Positions 8,576 to 16,319 of a stretch of DNA of 32,581 nt are shown piece by piece. The DNA is from Candidatus Poribacteria bacterium (GTDB lineage: Bacteria > Poribacteria > WGA-4E > WGA-3G). The stretch's first letter is position 1. Every line of letters begins with the position of its first letter. A program made the translations under genes and the position numbers. The notes beneath the pieces are model-generated. The model made no database searches and was not told the origin of the DNA. It worked only from the letters and a program-made list of their open reading frames with translations. The stretch spans positions 1 through 32,581 of the forward strand of contig JAJEGI010000104.1 in assembly GCA_022819945.1 (NCBI GenBank), read 5' to 3'.

Positions 8576-9385
8576 TTAACCGTAGGCACCGTGATTCAGG
8601 AAACCGAGTAATCGACGTAAGCGAGGGCTTGCGTCTCTGTAGACGGAATCCGGCATGTTGTAGTTCATAAACGGATAATATTTGTGTCCGACAAGTCGGC
8701 GCGCATAGGTTATCTGTGTAATATATCGGGTGCGCTGGCTCTGGTTGGGACCGCCGCGATGCCACACCTGATTGTTGAACATGATAACGCTGCCCGCTTT
8801 TCCGAGGTTATACTGGACTTTATCCGCCCACTCGGTTCCTTCTATCGGGTTCGGTGGCGATGCACCAAAAAGATGTGAACCCGGTACGACCTCCGTGCCA
8901 CCGTGCTCAATCTCAGTAACATCGGTGAGGTAGTAATTCGCGGTAAAGAGTAGCACCGGTAGCCGCACGTTTTTTGGCGGTTCACCTTCGGTCACGATAT
9001 AGTGCAGTGCGTCGTCCTGATGCCAGGACGTAATCCCGCCGCCGGGGAACGTCTGGAACGAATTGTTGTGAATGACGTGGCAGTTTTCCGCAACAAGTGC
9101 TTCAGCAAAAGAGACAATCGGTTCGAGATCAAACAGGCGGCGATTGGCTTCGCTATGTTCAAACATCCGATGGCTCAAGTGCATACGTCCTTCCGGACTA
9201 CCACCGTTTAAGTTATTCGGATCGTTTTTCAGTGCCCACTCTAAATCCTGCCGAAGTTGCGCGCAGTGATCAGGGGTCAAAACATCTTGCAGAAACAGGC
9301 AACCTCGCTGGTGGAAGGTCTCCACCCATTCTTGGATCTGTTCATCACTGACAACCTGATCTGCCAAGTAGGTTGTTTGTGCCAT
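8576..9385 (-). CDS. Phytanoyl-CoA dioxygenase (PhyH) family protein
   Basis: A 269-residue Fe(II)/2-oxoglutarate-dependent oxygenase. Start ATG 9385 is chosen because GGAGG lies 8 nt upstream; an in-frame TTG at 9400 would overlap that site. The double-stranded beta-helix metal ligands are visible as H122 and D124 in SWHQDD and H209 in WHRGGPN, with R220 in the QRTRY segment as the likely 2-oxoglutarate anchor. Length is usual for bacterial PhyH proteins, which hydroxylate diverse small molecules. The substrate cannot be told from sequence. It is flanked by intergenic repeats and is probably its own transcription unit. Confidence 0.9.
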   Translation of the reverse strand: MAQTTYLADQVVSDEQIQEWVETFHQRGCLFLQDVLTPDHCAQLRQDLEWALKNDPNNLNGGSPEGRMHLSHRMFEHSEANRRLFDLEPIVSFAEALVAENCHVIHNNSFQTFPGGGITSWHQDDALHYIVTEGEPPKNVRLPVLLFTANYYLTDVTEIEHGGTEVVPGSHLFGASPPNPIEGTEWADKVQYNLGKAGSVIMFNNQVWHRGGPNQSQRTRYITQITYARRLVGHKYYPFMNYNMPDSVYRDASPRLRRLLGFLNHGAYG

Positions 9386-9543
9386 TGTTCTATCCTCCAA
9401 TAAGAAGGTCTTGTCTTTGCTTTACATTATCAAGCCGGAAGATCCACTTTTACGAATGGACCGGATAGCCTTGTACGTCCAGCCCCCTGTTCTGTATCAA
9501 CCCCGCAGCACGTAAATTATGAATGCTGTTGGCTGTTTCCCAG

Positions 9544-10155
9544 TTACGACTCTTGTCTAATATCTGGAAAATAAGTTAGTAAACGATACATCTCTTCTAC
9601 TTCAGTAGGAGAAGTAACAAACCATTCTTTTCCTGGGGCATTTTCTATGTGTCTCCCCCGGACAGTCAACATGGCATGGAGTGCTTTCTCCAATGCTTCT
9701 GGATGGTCGGTCTTAAGAACCAGAGCTTGTACTGGCTCTTCTGGAATACCAGTAGATGAGCCCGTCTGCTGCTCCACCCTATCGCTAGGATCTCCTTTAG
9801 TTCGGCCAATCTTGCACTCCCAAATATCTTTGTCTTGCTCCAAGGCACGGTTTTTATAAGTAGGAAAATAGTAAAGATAAACCGAACCACTTCCAGATCC
9901 AACTTCACCTTCATGGATACGCCAGAAACTTGTAACGACAGGCGTGGCAAGACCTTCATTTCTCAAACGAGTTAGCCCATCCCTGACGCGAGTGTTCCTA
10001 GCTTTTCCAGTTGTTGCTAATCCACCACGTTTTTCGTGGACTTTATGTACCTCTTCAATGATGTCGTGAATAGATGCCTCTTTTCCTGAGAATCTCTCGA
10101 TAATAAGATCCCTAGCAACTGTAGGCATAAGAGGTACACCTCTGTATTTATACAT
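9544..10155 (-). CDS. GIY-YIG nuclease-like protein (T5orf172 / MUG113 type)
   Basis: A 203-residue protein. The second ATG (10155) is preferred because AAAGGA stands just upstream; the ATG at 10173 has no such site. The N-terminal 75 residues are a helical, winged-helix-like segment (VARDLIIERFSGKEASIHDI, VRDGLTRLRNEGLATP). From about residue 92 comes the T5orf172 subtype of the GIY-YIG fold: VYLYYFP, CKIGRTKGDPSDRV, ALEKALHAML and GKEWF, carrying the expected Tyr, Arg and Glu positions. Phage and mobile-element proteins often have this domain. A DNA-binding module joined to a nuclease domain suggests DNA cleavage or repair, but this is inference. Confidence 0.8.
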   Translation of the reverse strand: MYKYRGVPLMPTVARDLIIERFSGKEASIHDIIEEVHKVHEKRGGLATTGKARNTRVRDGLTRLRNEGLATPVVTSFWRIHEGEVGSGSGSVYLYYFPTYKNRALEQDKDIWECKIGRTKGDPSDRVEQQTGSSTGIPEEPVQALVLKTDHPEALEKALHAMLTVRGRHIENAPGKEWFVTSPTEVEEMYRLLTYFPDIRQES

Positions 10156-10237
10156 TTCTTTTCCTTTCTTCATTGGATAAATTATCTTGCCTTAATAGCG
10201 GATAGAATAGGTCTATCCGCTATACAAGAAGAGAAAA

Positions 10238-10576
10238 CTATCCACCCATTGCAGCGGCGACGATGATACCGAGTGAAACGAGGACACCCGCAACCGCGAC
10301 ACCTGCAGCAACGTTGTTCTCTTCAGCGATCTGACGGTTTAGGTCGTAAGGGGTCGCTATATCGAAGACTTTATAACCTACCATCAGTACTATTAAACCG
10401 ACAACGCTAAAAACAACGCCTTCAATAATAAAACCGCCCAAGACTTTGAAGTCTATCATCGGGGCATCTGCTGCGGCTGCGTCGCCTTGGGCATTTGCAT
10501 TATGTGTAAACATAACAAGAGCAACAATTGCCACAGTAACCAAAACAAACGTGGTGAAAACAATCTTTTTAGCCAT
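10238..10576 (-). CDS. DUF350 family membrane protein
   Basis: A 112-residue protein with AAGGAGG 5 nt before ATG. Residues 1-29 are a hydrophobic signal-like segment ending NANA-Q. Two further membrane spans lie at about 45-68 and 88-110. The segment VFDIATPYDLNRQIAEENNVAAG at about 70-92 is the DUF350 signature, where a conserved polar loop separates the helices. The family is small, bacterial and of unknown function. It follows the 1362-residue gene by 74 nt on the same strand and could be cotranscribed with it. Confidence 0.85.
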   Translation of the reverse strand: MAKKIVFTTFVLVTVAIVALVMFTHNANAQGDAAAADAPMIDFKVLGGFIIEGVVFSVVGLIVLMVGYKVFDIATPYDLNRQIAEENNVAAGVAVAGVLVSLGIIVAAAMGG

Positions 10577-10650
10577 TATAGCCTCCTTATTTTAGGTAGT
10601 ACCTATCAAAGACCTACCTCCGCGTGTATTTGCCGTTATTCCCTCAACCG

Positions 10651-13600
10651 CTATGTCAAAAGTTCAAATTGTACATCCGCGGTGGGATGCAGATACTTTA
10701 CCAATATGGCATCCTTATCTTCAATATAGAGCCATCCAGATTCAACATCGTCAAGCGTTTGGGTAGCGGGAATCTCAGTTTCCGCGTATTTCAGTCCGTT
10801 AACCGACTCAGCATCGTTTGAAGGTGCCTCCGAATCCGGGGTCGGTGTGTCATCCGGGGGAGATGCAAACTGGTACCGAACCTGAAGTCTTTGTGGCGCA
10901 CGTCCATACCCAACAACGAGGGTGTAACTTACCTCGTTTTCGGCATAACTGAGCCGCCAGTTTAGCTGACCGGTATTGGTCGCAGTAAGAGCATCTACTT
11001 TTGCTCCAGAACTCAGATGCACATCGCCAACGATAGCGGTTTTAATGCCTGGATCGAGTCCACGGAGCGCATAGACATTCACTATAATATCTTCAGGATT
11101 CAGATGCGGCCCCTTGCCTTCAGTGCAAAAACCGTAAAAACCGTCAGGATACGTGCCTTTGAGTTCACCGTCTTCCCACTGCTGATACATAGCACTCACA
11201 GTAATACCTTCAGCAATCTGGTGCCATCTTTCATCTTCGATGTGCTGGTTCAAACGTTGTAAATAATAGGCAAGAACCAACCCGTTCCATTGCACAGGTA
11301 CACCGAACCAAGAGTGTGTATAAAAAGTTGTCCCGAAAACCGGAATTGAGGCGAAATGCATGCCAGGTCGGTCGGGGAGATGCCAATGATAGAGAAACGG
11401 TAGTGAAGTTTCTGCCCAATATGTTGCTCGCTTGAGGTGTGCTTTCTCACCAGTGAGTTCATAAGCCTCAACGTAAGCACCGATCGCATGTGCTGCCGCG
11501 AGAACATCGGGTTGATACATCGGGCATTCCCACATTTGCGCGCCGCGTGGCAGCGAGAATTGTTTCATGAATTCAAGTGCCTTCACCCCGGCCTCATGCG
11601 AGGCTTTGTTACCAGTGATTCGTGCGTGTTTGAGGAGTAGAAGTGCGGATTCTGCACAAGTGCCGAGTACGGCATCGCCTGCGTTTCCGAGCGTTGTAGT
11701 TTTCTCGCTTGTCGGCTGCCAGCGCCAACTTCCATCAGATTCTTGTGTAGAAATACGTTGCTGTGTCTCTGATTCCATGTACCCTAACGCGGCATCAATA
11801 TTACCAATATAGAAAGGGAACTCCCACCTTAAAATGTGACAGGAACCGCGTGCCGCCAACCCTTCGGGACCGGAGTCGGCTACCGTATTTCTCGCAATTT
11901 CGAGTACTCGCTCTTTTACTGCTTCGTCTTTCGTAGCGAGATAGTCGTACCAGAGCAGGGTACCGAAACCCGGTTCATTGTGTGCTGCCCAGTCAACACA
12001 GTGTCGGGATTTTCGGGTCTCTTCGTCCCATGTCGTGTGCATAAAACCGTGTCGTGAAAGGCGTACCTCTTCTTCGTCGCCACGCGGGGGTTGTAAGGAT
12101 TCAGGTGTACCGTAAGCATCCGTCCAATGCGCGACTGCATCCAGAATTGAGGCATTTCCGTCAACAATAATTTCGGTTTTGATGGAGATCGGATGAGATG
12201 GCAGCAGTGGGTACGGAATAGAAGCCTCCGTATGATTCTCCTGCACCCACGCCGGTATAGTAGGTAAGAATACGCCGAGGGCATGGTTCTTCTGATGTTG
12301 ATGCCAATTCGGTGAAGCGAATATCGCGGAGAGCATCTGGTTTTCGCCATCCCAAGTATCAAGCGGATTCCAGATAATACCGACGAGCGACTTTTGCATC
12401 TCTACTGCCATGACCGGCACCGTAATTTTATAAGGGTGTGGCACAAGACGGTTATTGAGTGGCGGTGCCGCATCACGCGTACTTGAAGAGCGTTCATCAT
12501 TTTCCAAGAATTCAAGGCCAGGGAAGAGTGCTGCTGTCTTTTTCTCGCGATTACGGCCTTGACCCGCATAAAGCATCGGACCCCTGAAGGCGAGGAGTTC
12601 TCTATTCCCATCAGTCCGTAATTCGGATTCCGTTTTAACACGCTTTCCTTCCTCAGTAAGCGTCCATCCTATCTCATAGTCCCATTTCACACCATCAGGA
12701 TCCGTTCCAGTACCACTTAGCCGGACGATGGATTCACCCTGATTGTTCCCAGCGAGTTGATACTGCGTCGGAACCAGTCGAACGGATTGACGGTTTTGGG
12801 CTGTGTCTAAGTACGTAATTTCAGCGAGCGCGGGACAGGTTGCCACTTGTTGATAGTTGCCACCTTTCGTGACAAATAGCGTATAGTACTCAAAACCACC
12901 GTCAGCCGGTTTCTCATTGAGAGGAACGGGGTCTTCAGTTTCCGCGTTATCAGTTTCTGACGTAGTTTCAGCACCACGAACAAAAACAACGCGGAGATTT
13001 TTATTACCCATTACAACGCTACCATTTTCAGTTGTGTAGGTATGTAATTCTTTGACCACTTTAGATTCAAGTTTCGGAGATGTTGGACGAATCGCGATAG
13101 AACCTTGCTTTGTATCACGCGCTTCACCGGCTGCGGTTTGACATTTGAGCGAAACAGTAATACTGACGGCAGTCGGATGTGGAAAACGGCGAACTACCCA
13201 GTGAACTGAGGCCTCTTCACCCGGTTCAAGCTCTCTAACTGTCTGTCGCGGGCGTCCACGTCTTAACTTCACACCGTTGATAGAGAGGCGAACCTCGTCT
13301 GCCTTACCGAGTGGGGCAGTACCGGTATTCCGCAAGGTACATTGGACTTCAAAGTCTTCACCCGCGGCGACAATCGCGGCTGTCGTCCCAACACTTACAA
13401 TTTCCAATTTCGGTACGGCTGTGTAGAGTGATAGTTTTATGGGAGATTCTTCTGATGCTACGGATTCAATGCAAATATCCGCCAGCGTGGAAACTGCTGT
13501 TGACGTCGGTTGGTTGAACTCGAAAAGTTGTGTTCTTTTATCACTATAGTGTAAAACCGCAATGCCGCATCGGAGTTCTGGTTCTGAATCTCGTTTCCTT

Positions 13601-14739
13601 TTCCGAAGAGCAGATTGTTTGAGTTTTCGTAACTGGGGTTTGCCCCACAATGCCCAAGCGTAGTTGCTATTACCTGCTATATTGCATTCTGTCAAAAATG
13701 ACACAACGATTTCTCTACCAGCGTAGTGCGTCAGTTCAATGCCATTTTCCTGCCAGCAACACTCCGTTGACACTGCTTCAAAACATCTGTCTGCTGTAAC
13801 TTCCAAATCCGCATTATTATGAAGATCGAAAATTTCGATGCCGAATTTTACGCCCCCGGGCTGTCGTGCCTCATCGTCAAACACAATCCCATCCCGTAAG
13901 CCGATAGAAAAATGTAGGAAAAGCTTCTCCTGGTCATCAACATCCGGAAGTGAGACGGTATAGTCAATTTTAGCGGTTTCTGTGGATGTTGGATGTTCAA
14001 AAATGGCTGGTTTTGTAACACCACCGGCGCAATCTGTTCCACTTGCGGATGCTTGTTCTGTGCCAGAAACAGTGCTTTGGTCAAACATCTCCACAAAATC
14101 GTAAACCTCTTCAACAATCCCAAGCTCTAATGGTGGACGTTCAGGCTCCGCTTCGGTGTCATCGCTTTTGTCTGTTTCTTGCGTTTCGGTTTCTGTAATT
14201 TCGCTATCGGCAACCTGTGGACTGTCTGCTACGGGGTCTTCAGTCTCTTGTTCAGACGAAGTAACCTCTGTTTCGGGTGTTTCGGGGTCCGCGTCCTCTT
14301 GCGGAATTACGTCAGCATTCTCTGATGGTTCAGAGGGATCGTCACTATCCGAAGGCGCGGCATCAGAAATCTCGTCAGCGGTGGAATCTTCTACGTTTGA
14401 TTCACCAGATGCGTCGTCCGCGTCTGCTTCGGCGGTTTCATCTACCGGTGCTGAATCACTATCGGTATGCGTTTCGACACGCTCGTCTACCGGAACAGCA
14501 GGCGCGTCATCTGTTGAGGGTGCTTCTTCTAATGGGGAGGGTGCATCGTCTTCCGGCGTTTCCGCGTGTTCGGAAACCGGGGTATCTGTAGGTTCGGTAT
14601 CATCTACGGAATTATCATCCGTTGTGATTTCCGATTCCGTTTGGGGTTCGTCATCGCGCTGTGCATCGTCGGGTTGATCCGTCTCTTCCGCTATGTGTCC
14701 GATGCAGGCGGCTAAAAACTGTTGAAAACCGGTGAGCAT
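10651..14739 (-). CDS. 1362-residue multidomain protein: acidic N-terminus, beta domains, alpha-toroid region
   Basis: No signal peptide is seen. Residues about 17-203 are almost entirely Asp, Glu, Ser, Thr, Pro and Ala, an intrinsically disordered acidic segment. Residues about 240-370 form a beta-rich Cys-containing domain. Residues 444-550 look like a CARDB/Ig-type adhesive module (VQCTLRNTGTAPLG, LEPGEEASVHW). A further beta region runs to about 850, and the C-terminal 450 residues are helical repeats rich in Trp and His (GFMHTTWDE, HCVDWAAHNEPGFG, GSCHILRWEF, MHFASIPVFG), resembling an (alpha/alpha)6 toroid of glycosidases or lyases. AAGGA lies 11 nt before ATG. It follows the GH172 gene on the same strand, so a joint carbohydrate role is plausible. 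No catalytic residues can be assigned. Confidence 0.75.
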   Translation of the reverse strand: MLTGFQQFLAACIGHIAEETDQPDDAQRDDEPQTESEITTDDNSVDDTEPTDTPVSEHAETPEDDAPSPLEEAPSTDDAPAVPVDERVETHTDSDSAPVDETAEADADDASGESNVEDSTADEISDAAPSDSDDPSEPSENADVIPQEDADPETPETEVTSSEQETEDPVADSPQVADSEITETETQETDKSDDTEAEPERPPLELGIVEEVYDFVEMFDQSTVSGTEQASASGTDCAGGVTKPAIFEHPTSTETAKIDYTVSLPDVDDQEKLFLHFSIGLRDGIVFDDEARQPGGVKFGIEIFDLHNNADLEVTADRCFEAVSTECCWQENGIELTHYAGREIVVSFLTECNIAGNSNYAWALWGKPQLRKLKQSALRKRKRDSEPELRCGIAVLHYSDKRTQLFEFNQPTSTAVSTLADICIESVASEESPIKLSLYTAVPKLEIVSVGTTAAIVAAGEDFEVQCTLRNTGTAPLGKADEVRLSINGVKLRRGRPRQTVRELEPGEEASVHWVVRRFPHPTAVSITVSLKCQTAAGEARDTKQGSIAIRPTSPKLESKVVKELHTYTTENGSVVMGNKNLRVVFVRGAETTSETDNAETEDPVPLNEKPADGGFEYYTLFVTKGGNYQQVATCPALAEITYLDTAQNRQSVRLVPTQYQLAGNNQGESIVRLSGTGTDPDGVKWDYEIGWTLTEEGKRVKTESELRTDGNRELLAFRGPMLYAGQGRNREKKTAALFPGLEFLENDERSSSTRDAAPPLNNRLVPHPYKITVPVMAVEMQKSLVGIIWNPLDTWDGENQMLSAIFASPNWHQHQKNHALGVFLPTIPAWVQENHTEASIPYPLLPSHPISIKTEIIVDGNASILDAVAHWTDAYGTPESLQPPRGDEEEVRLSRHGFMHTTWDEETRKSRHCVDWAAHNEPGFGTLLWYDYLATKDEAVKERVLEIARNTVADSGPEGLAARGSCHILRWEFPFYIGNIDAALGYMESETQQRISTQESDGSWRWQPTSEKTTTLGNAGDAVLGTCAESALLLLKHARITGNKASHEAGVKALEFMKQFSLPRGAQMWECPMYQPDVLAAAHAIGAYVEAYELTGEKAHLKRATYWAETSLPFLYHWHLPDRPGMHFASIPVFGTTFYTHSWFGVPVQWNGLVLAYYLQRLNQHIEDERWHQIAEGITVSAMYQQWEDGELKGTYPDGFYGFCTEGKGPHLNPEDIIVNVYALRGLDPGIKTAIVGDVHLSSGAKVDALTATNTGQLNWRLSYAENEVSYTLVVGYGRAPQRLQVRYQFASPPDDTPTPDSEAPSNDAESVNGLKYAETEIPATQTLDDVESGWLYIEDKDAILVKYLHPTADVQFELLT

Positions 14740-14815
14740 TTTTTAATTATTCCTTGCGGTTCGATAAGTTGGGTTGAGTATTTAATGTGCCTTTCCGTAT
14801 ATCTGAAGAAACACC

Positions 14816-14843
14816 GGATTTAGTCTGGGAATAGACTAAATCC
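14816..14843. repeat. Perfect 11-bp hairpin between GH172 and the 1362-residue gene
   Basis: GGATTTAGTCT (14816-14826) and AGACTAAATCC (14833-14843) enclose a 6-nt loop. No U-run follows on the minus strand, so it is not a typical terminator; it could be a dispersed palindrome or an mRNA processing/attenuation site. Confidence 0.6.
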
Positions 14844-14901
14844 ATTCCTTGTATTACATTGCAAAAACCCTTCTACTTCGTTTCAGGCTAAGTGTTTTGG
14901 T

Positions 14902-16047
14902 TTACGACCGGCTCCATTTCTGTTTCATCTGCTTCATCTCATCATTGAGCACGAGTTCCGCTGATGGTGTTTGTGCAGACGCTTCAATCTGCCACGCGCC
15001 AGATTCATCCTTCAACACGGGCTTGCGTTGTGCGACGGGTAAAATGCCGAAGGGGGCATGCGGTTCAATTTGATACCAATAGGCGACAGAAGATGTCTCA
15101 TTGCTGAGATGATTGCCGTGTCCGTGTTCTATCGTGACCCGAATTTCCTTTTCAAAACGGATGGGGTTTTCGATGTGATAGACATAAGAGGTCTGGTAGC
15201 CGTCGGTATTATTTTCGTGAATAGAAGATCCGTTGTGCGCAAAAGCGTTCTGTTGCATCCCCCACGCTTGGTTGAGGTAATCCTCTGAACCGGTGCCGTG
15301 CAAATCGGGGGGCCATTTATAACCGTCCACCCAGATCATATCATCGCCTTCCCCCCACCAGGTGCCTTGGAAATTCGTAACCGAGAGATTACAACCGATA
15401 TAGTGACCTCTGCCTTCGGCGGAGAGGAGCAGATAATTGTTGTCCCAAGCAAGCCGTTCAGCATTGATGATATTGGCTTCAGGGGTATTTACAGTGATTT
15501 CATGTCCCCATCCGTCACACGGGTTTTCGCGATGGAATTGGGCATGGAAATAGGCGATATCCTCACCATGTGGTTCGGGGTACAGCTCATAATCAACATA
15601 GAAGTATTGACGGTGGGTTGTATCGCCTTCGTTAACGAGTTCAATCCTCGCACTGCGGTTAAAGGGCATTTGTAAGTAACAGTTGAGCGCGCAGCCTGTA
15701 TTGAAGGTGTTGTTTTGGTGCGTGGAGGCGGAGAACGGGATGGAGTCGTAAGAGTTAACGATCTCATTGCCGAGTCCAAAGAAGTCGCCTAATGGACAGA
15801 GGACACTCGGATGTTCTTCATTGTCCCAATACATCCGAATCAGTACGTTCCGATAACCGTTCGGCTGGGTCATCCAGATATGATTGATACACCCCGGTCC
15901 TTGAATGTCTGCGATAACACGGGTTTCACCGGGTTCAACGTTCCATGCATCGTTATTCCTGCCTGTCGTATCCCAAGAAGATGCGCGTAACGAACGTGCT
16001 TTCTTGACACGCGTCAACGACGACAATAATCCGTCAATATAAGTCAT
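14902..16047 (-). CDS. GH172 / DUF2961 family glycoside hydrolase
   Basis: A 381-residue protein with AAGGA 8 nt before ATG. It matches the DUF2961 family, now GH172, whose studied members act on alpha-D-fructofuranosides or alpha-D-arabinofuranosides. Landmarks are SWDTTGRNNDAW near residues 24-35, GPGCINHIW (50-58), GDFFGLG (87-93), TWWGEGDDM (229-237) and HGTGSEDYLNQAWG (250-263). E233 and E255 lie 22 residues apart, close to the separation of the catalytic Glu pair in the family, and are the best catalytic candidates. No signal peptide is seen, so it is probably cytoplasmic. The substrate is not determinable here. Confidence 0.88.
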   Translation of the reverse strand: MTYIDGLLSSLTRVKKARSLRASSWDTTGRNNDAWNVEPGETRVIADIQGPGCINHIWMTQPNGYRNVLIRMYWDNEEHPSVLCPLGDFFGLGNEIVNSYDSIPFSASTHQNNTFNTGCALNCYLQMPFNRSARIELVNEGDTTHRQYFYVDYELYPEPHGEDIAYFHAQFHRENPCDGWGHEITVNTPEANIINAERLAWDNNYLLLSAEGRGHYIGCNLSVTNFQGTWWGEGDDMIWVDGYKWPPDLHGTGSEDYLNQAWGMQQNAFAHNGSSIHENNTDGYQTSYVYHIENPIRFEKEIRVTIEHGHGNHLSNETSSVAYWYQIEPHAPFGILPVAQRKPVLKDESGAWQIEASAQTPSAELVLNDEMKQMKQKWSRS

Positions 16048-16319
16048 TCAGAGTTTCCTTTTAAAATCCTTAACTAATAGGAAAATGAGAATACATGCAA
16101 GATATGCTTTGTGTTATTATACCATATACGCTGAAAAAATCAACTCTTTAATTTTAATTTTTCTCTGAATCACGATTTTGCAAGGTAAAGTGATAAGAAT
16201 TTCAAACAAGGATTGTATATGGTAAAGGCGGGTTAACTGAAAGAATTGATTCTTGGCCGGAGATATTGGGTTCTCAATCCATTGCACTAAAATTGACGAT
16301 CATAATCTGAATAATTAGG

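Noticed and set aside
14156..14677. Ser/Val-rich 173-residue ORF on the plus strand
   Set aside because: It is the antisense reading of the Asp/Glu/Thr/Pro-rich N-terminus of the 1362-residue protein.
16121..16223. Inverted pair ACCATATAC / GTATATGGT
   Set aside because: Only 9 bp, AT-rich, without flanking duplication; could arise by chance.
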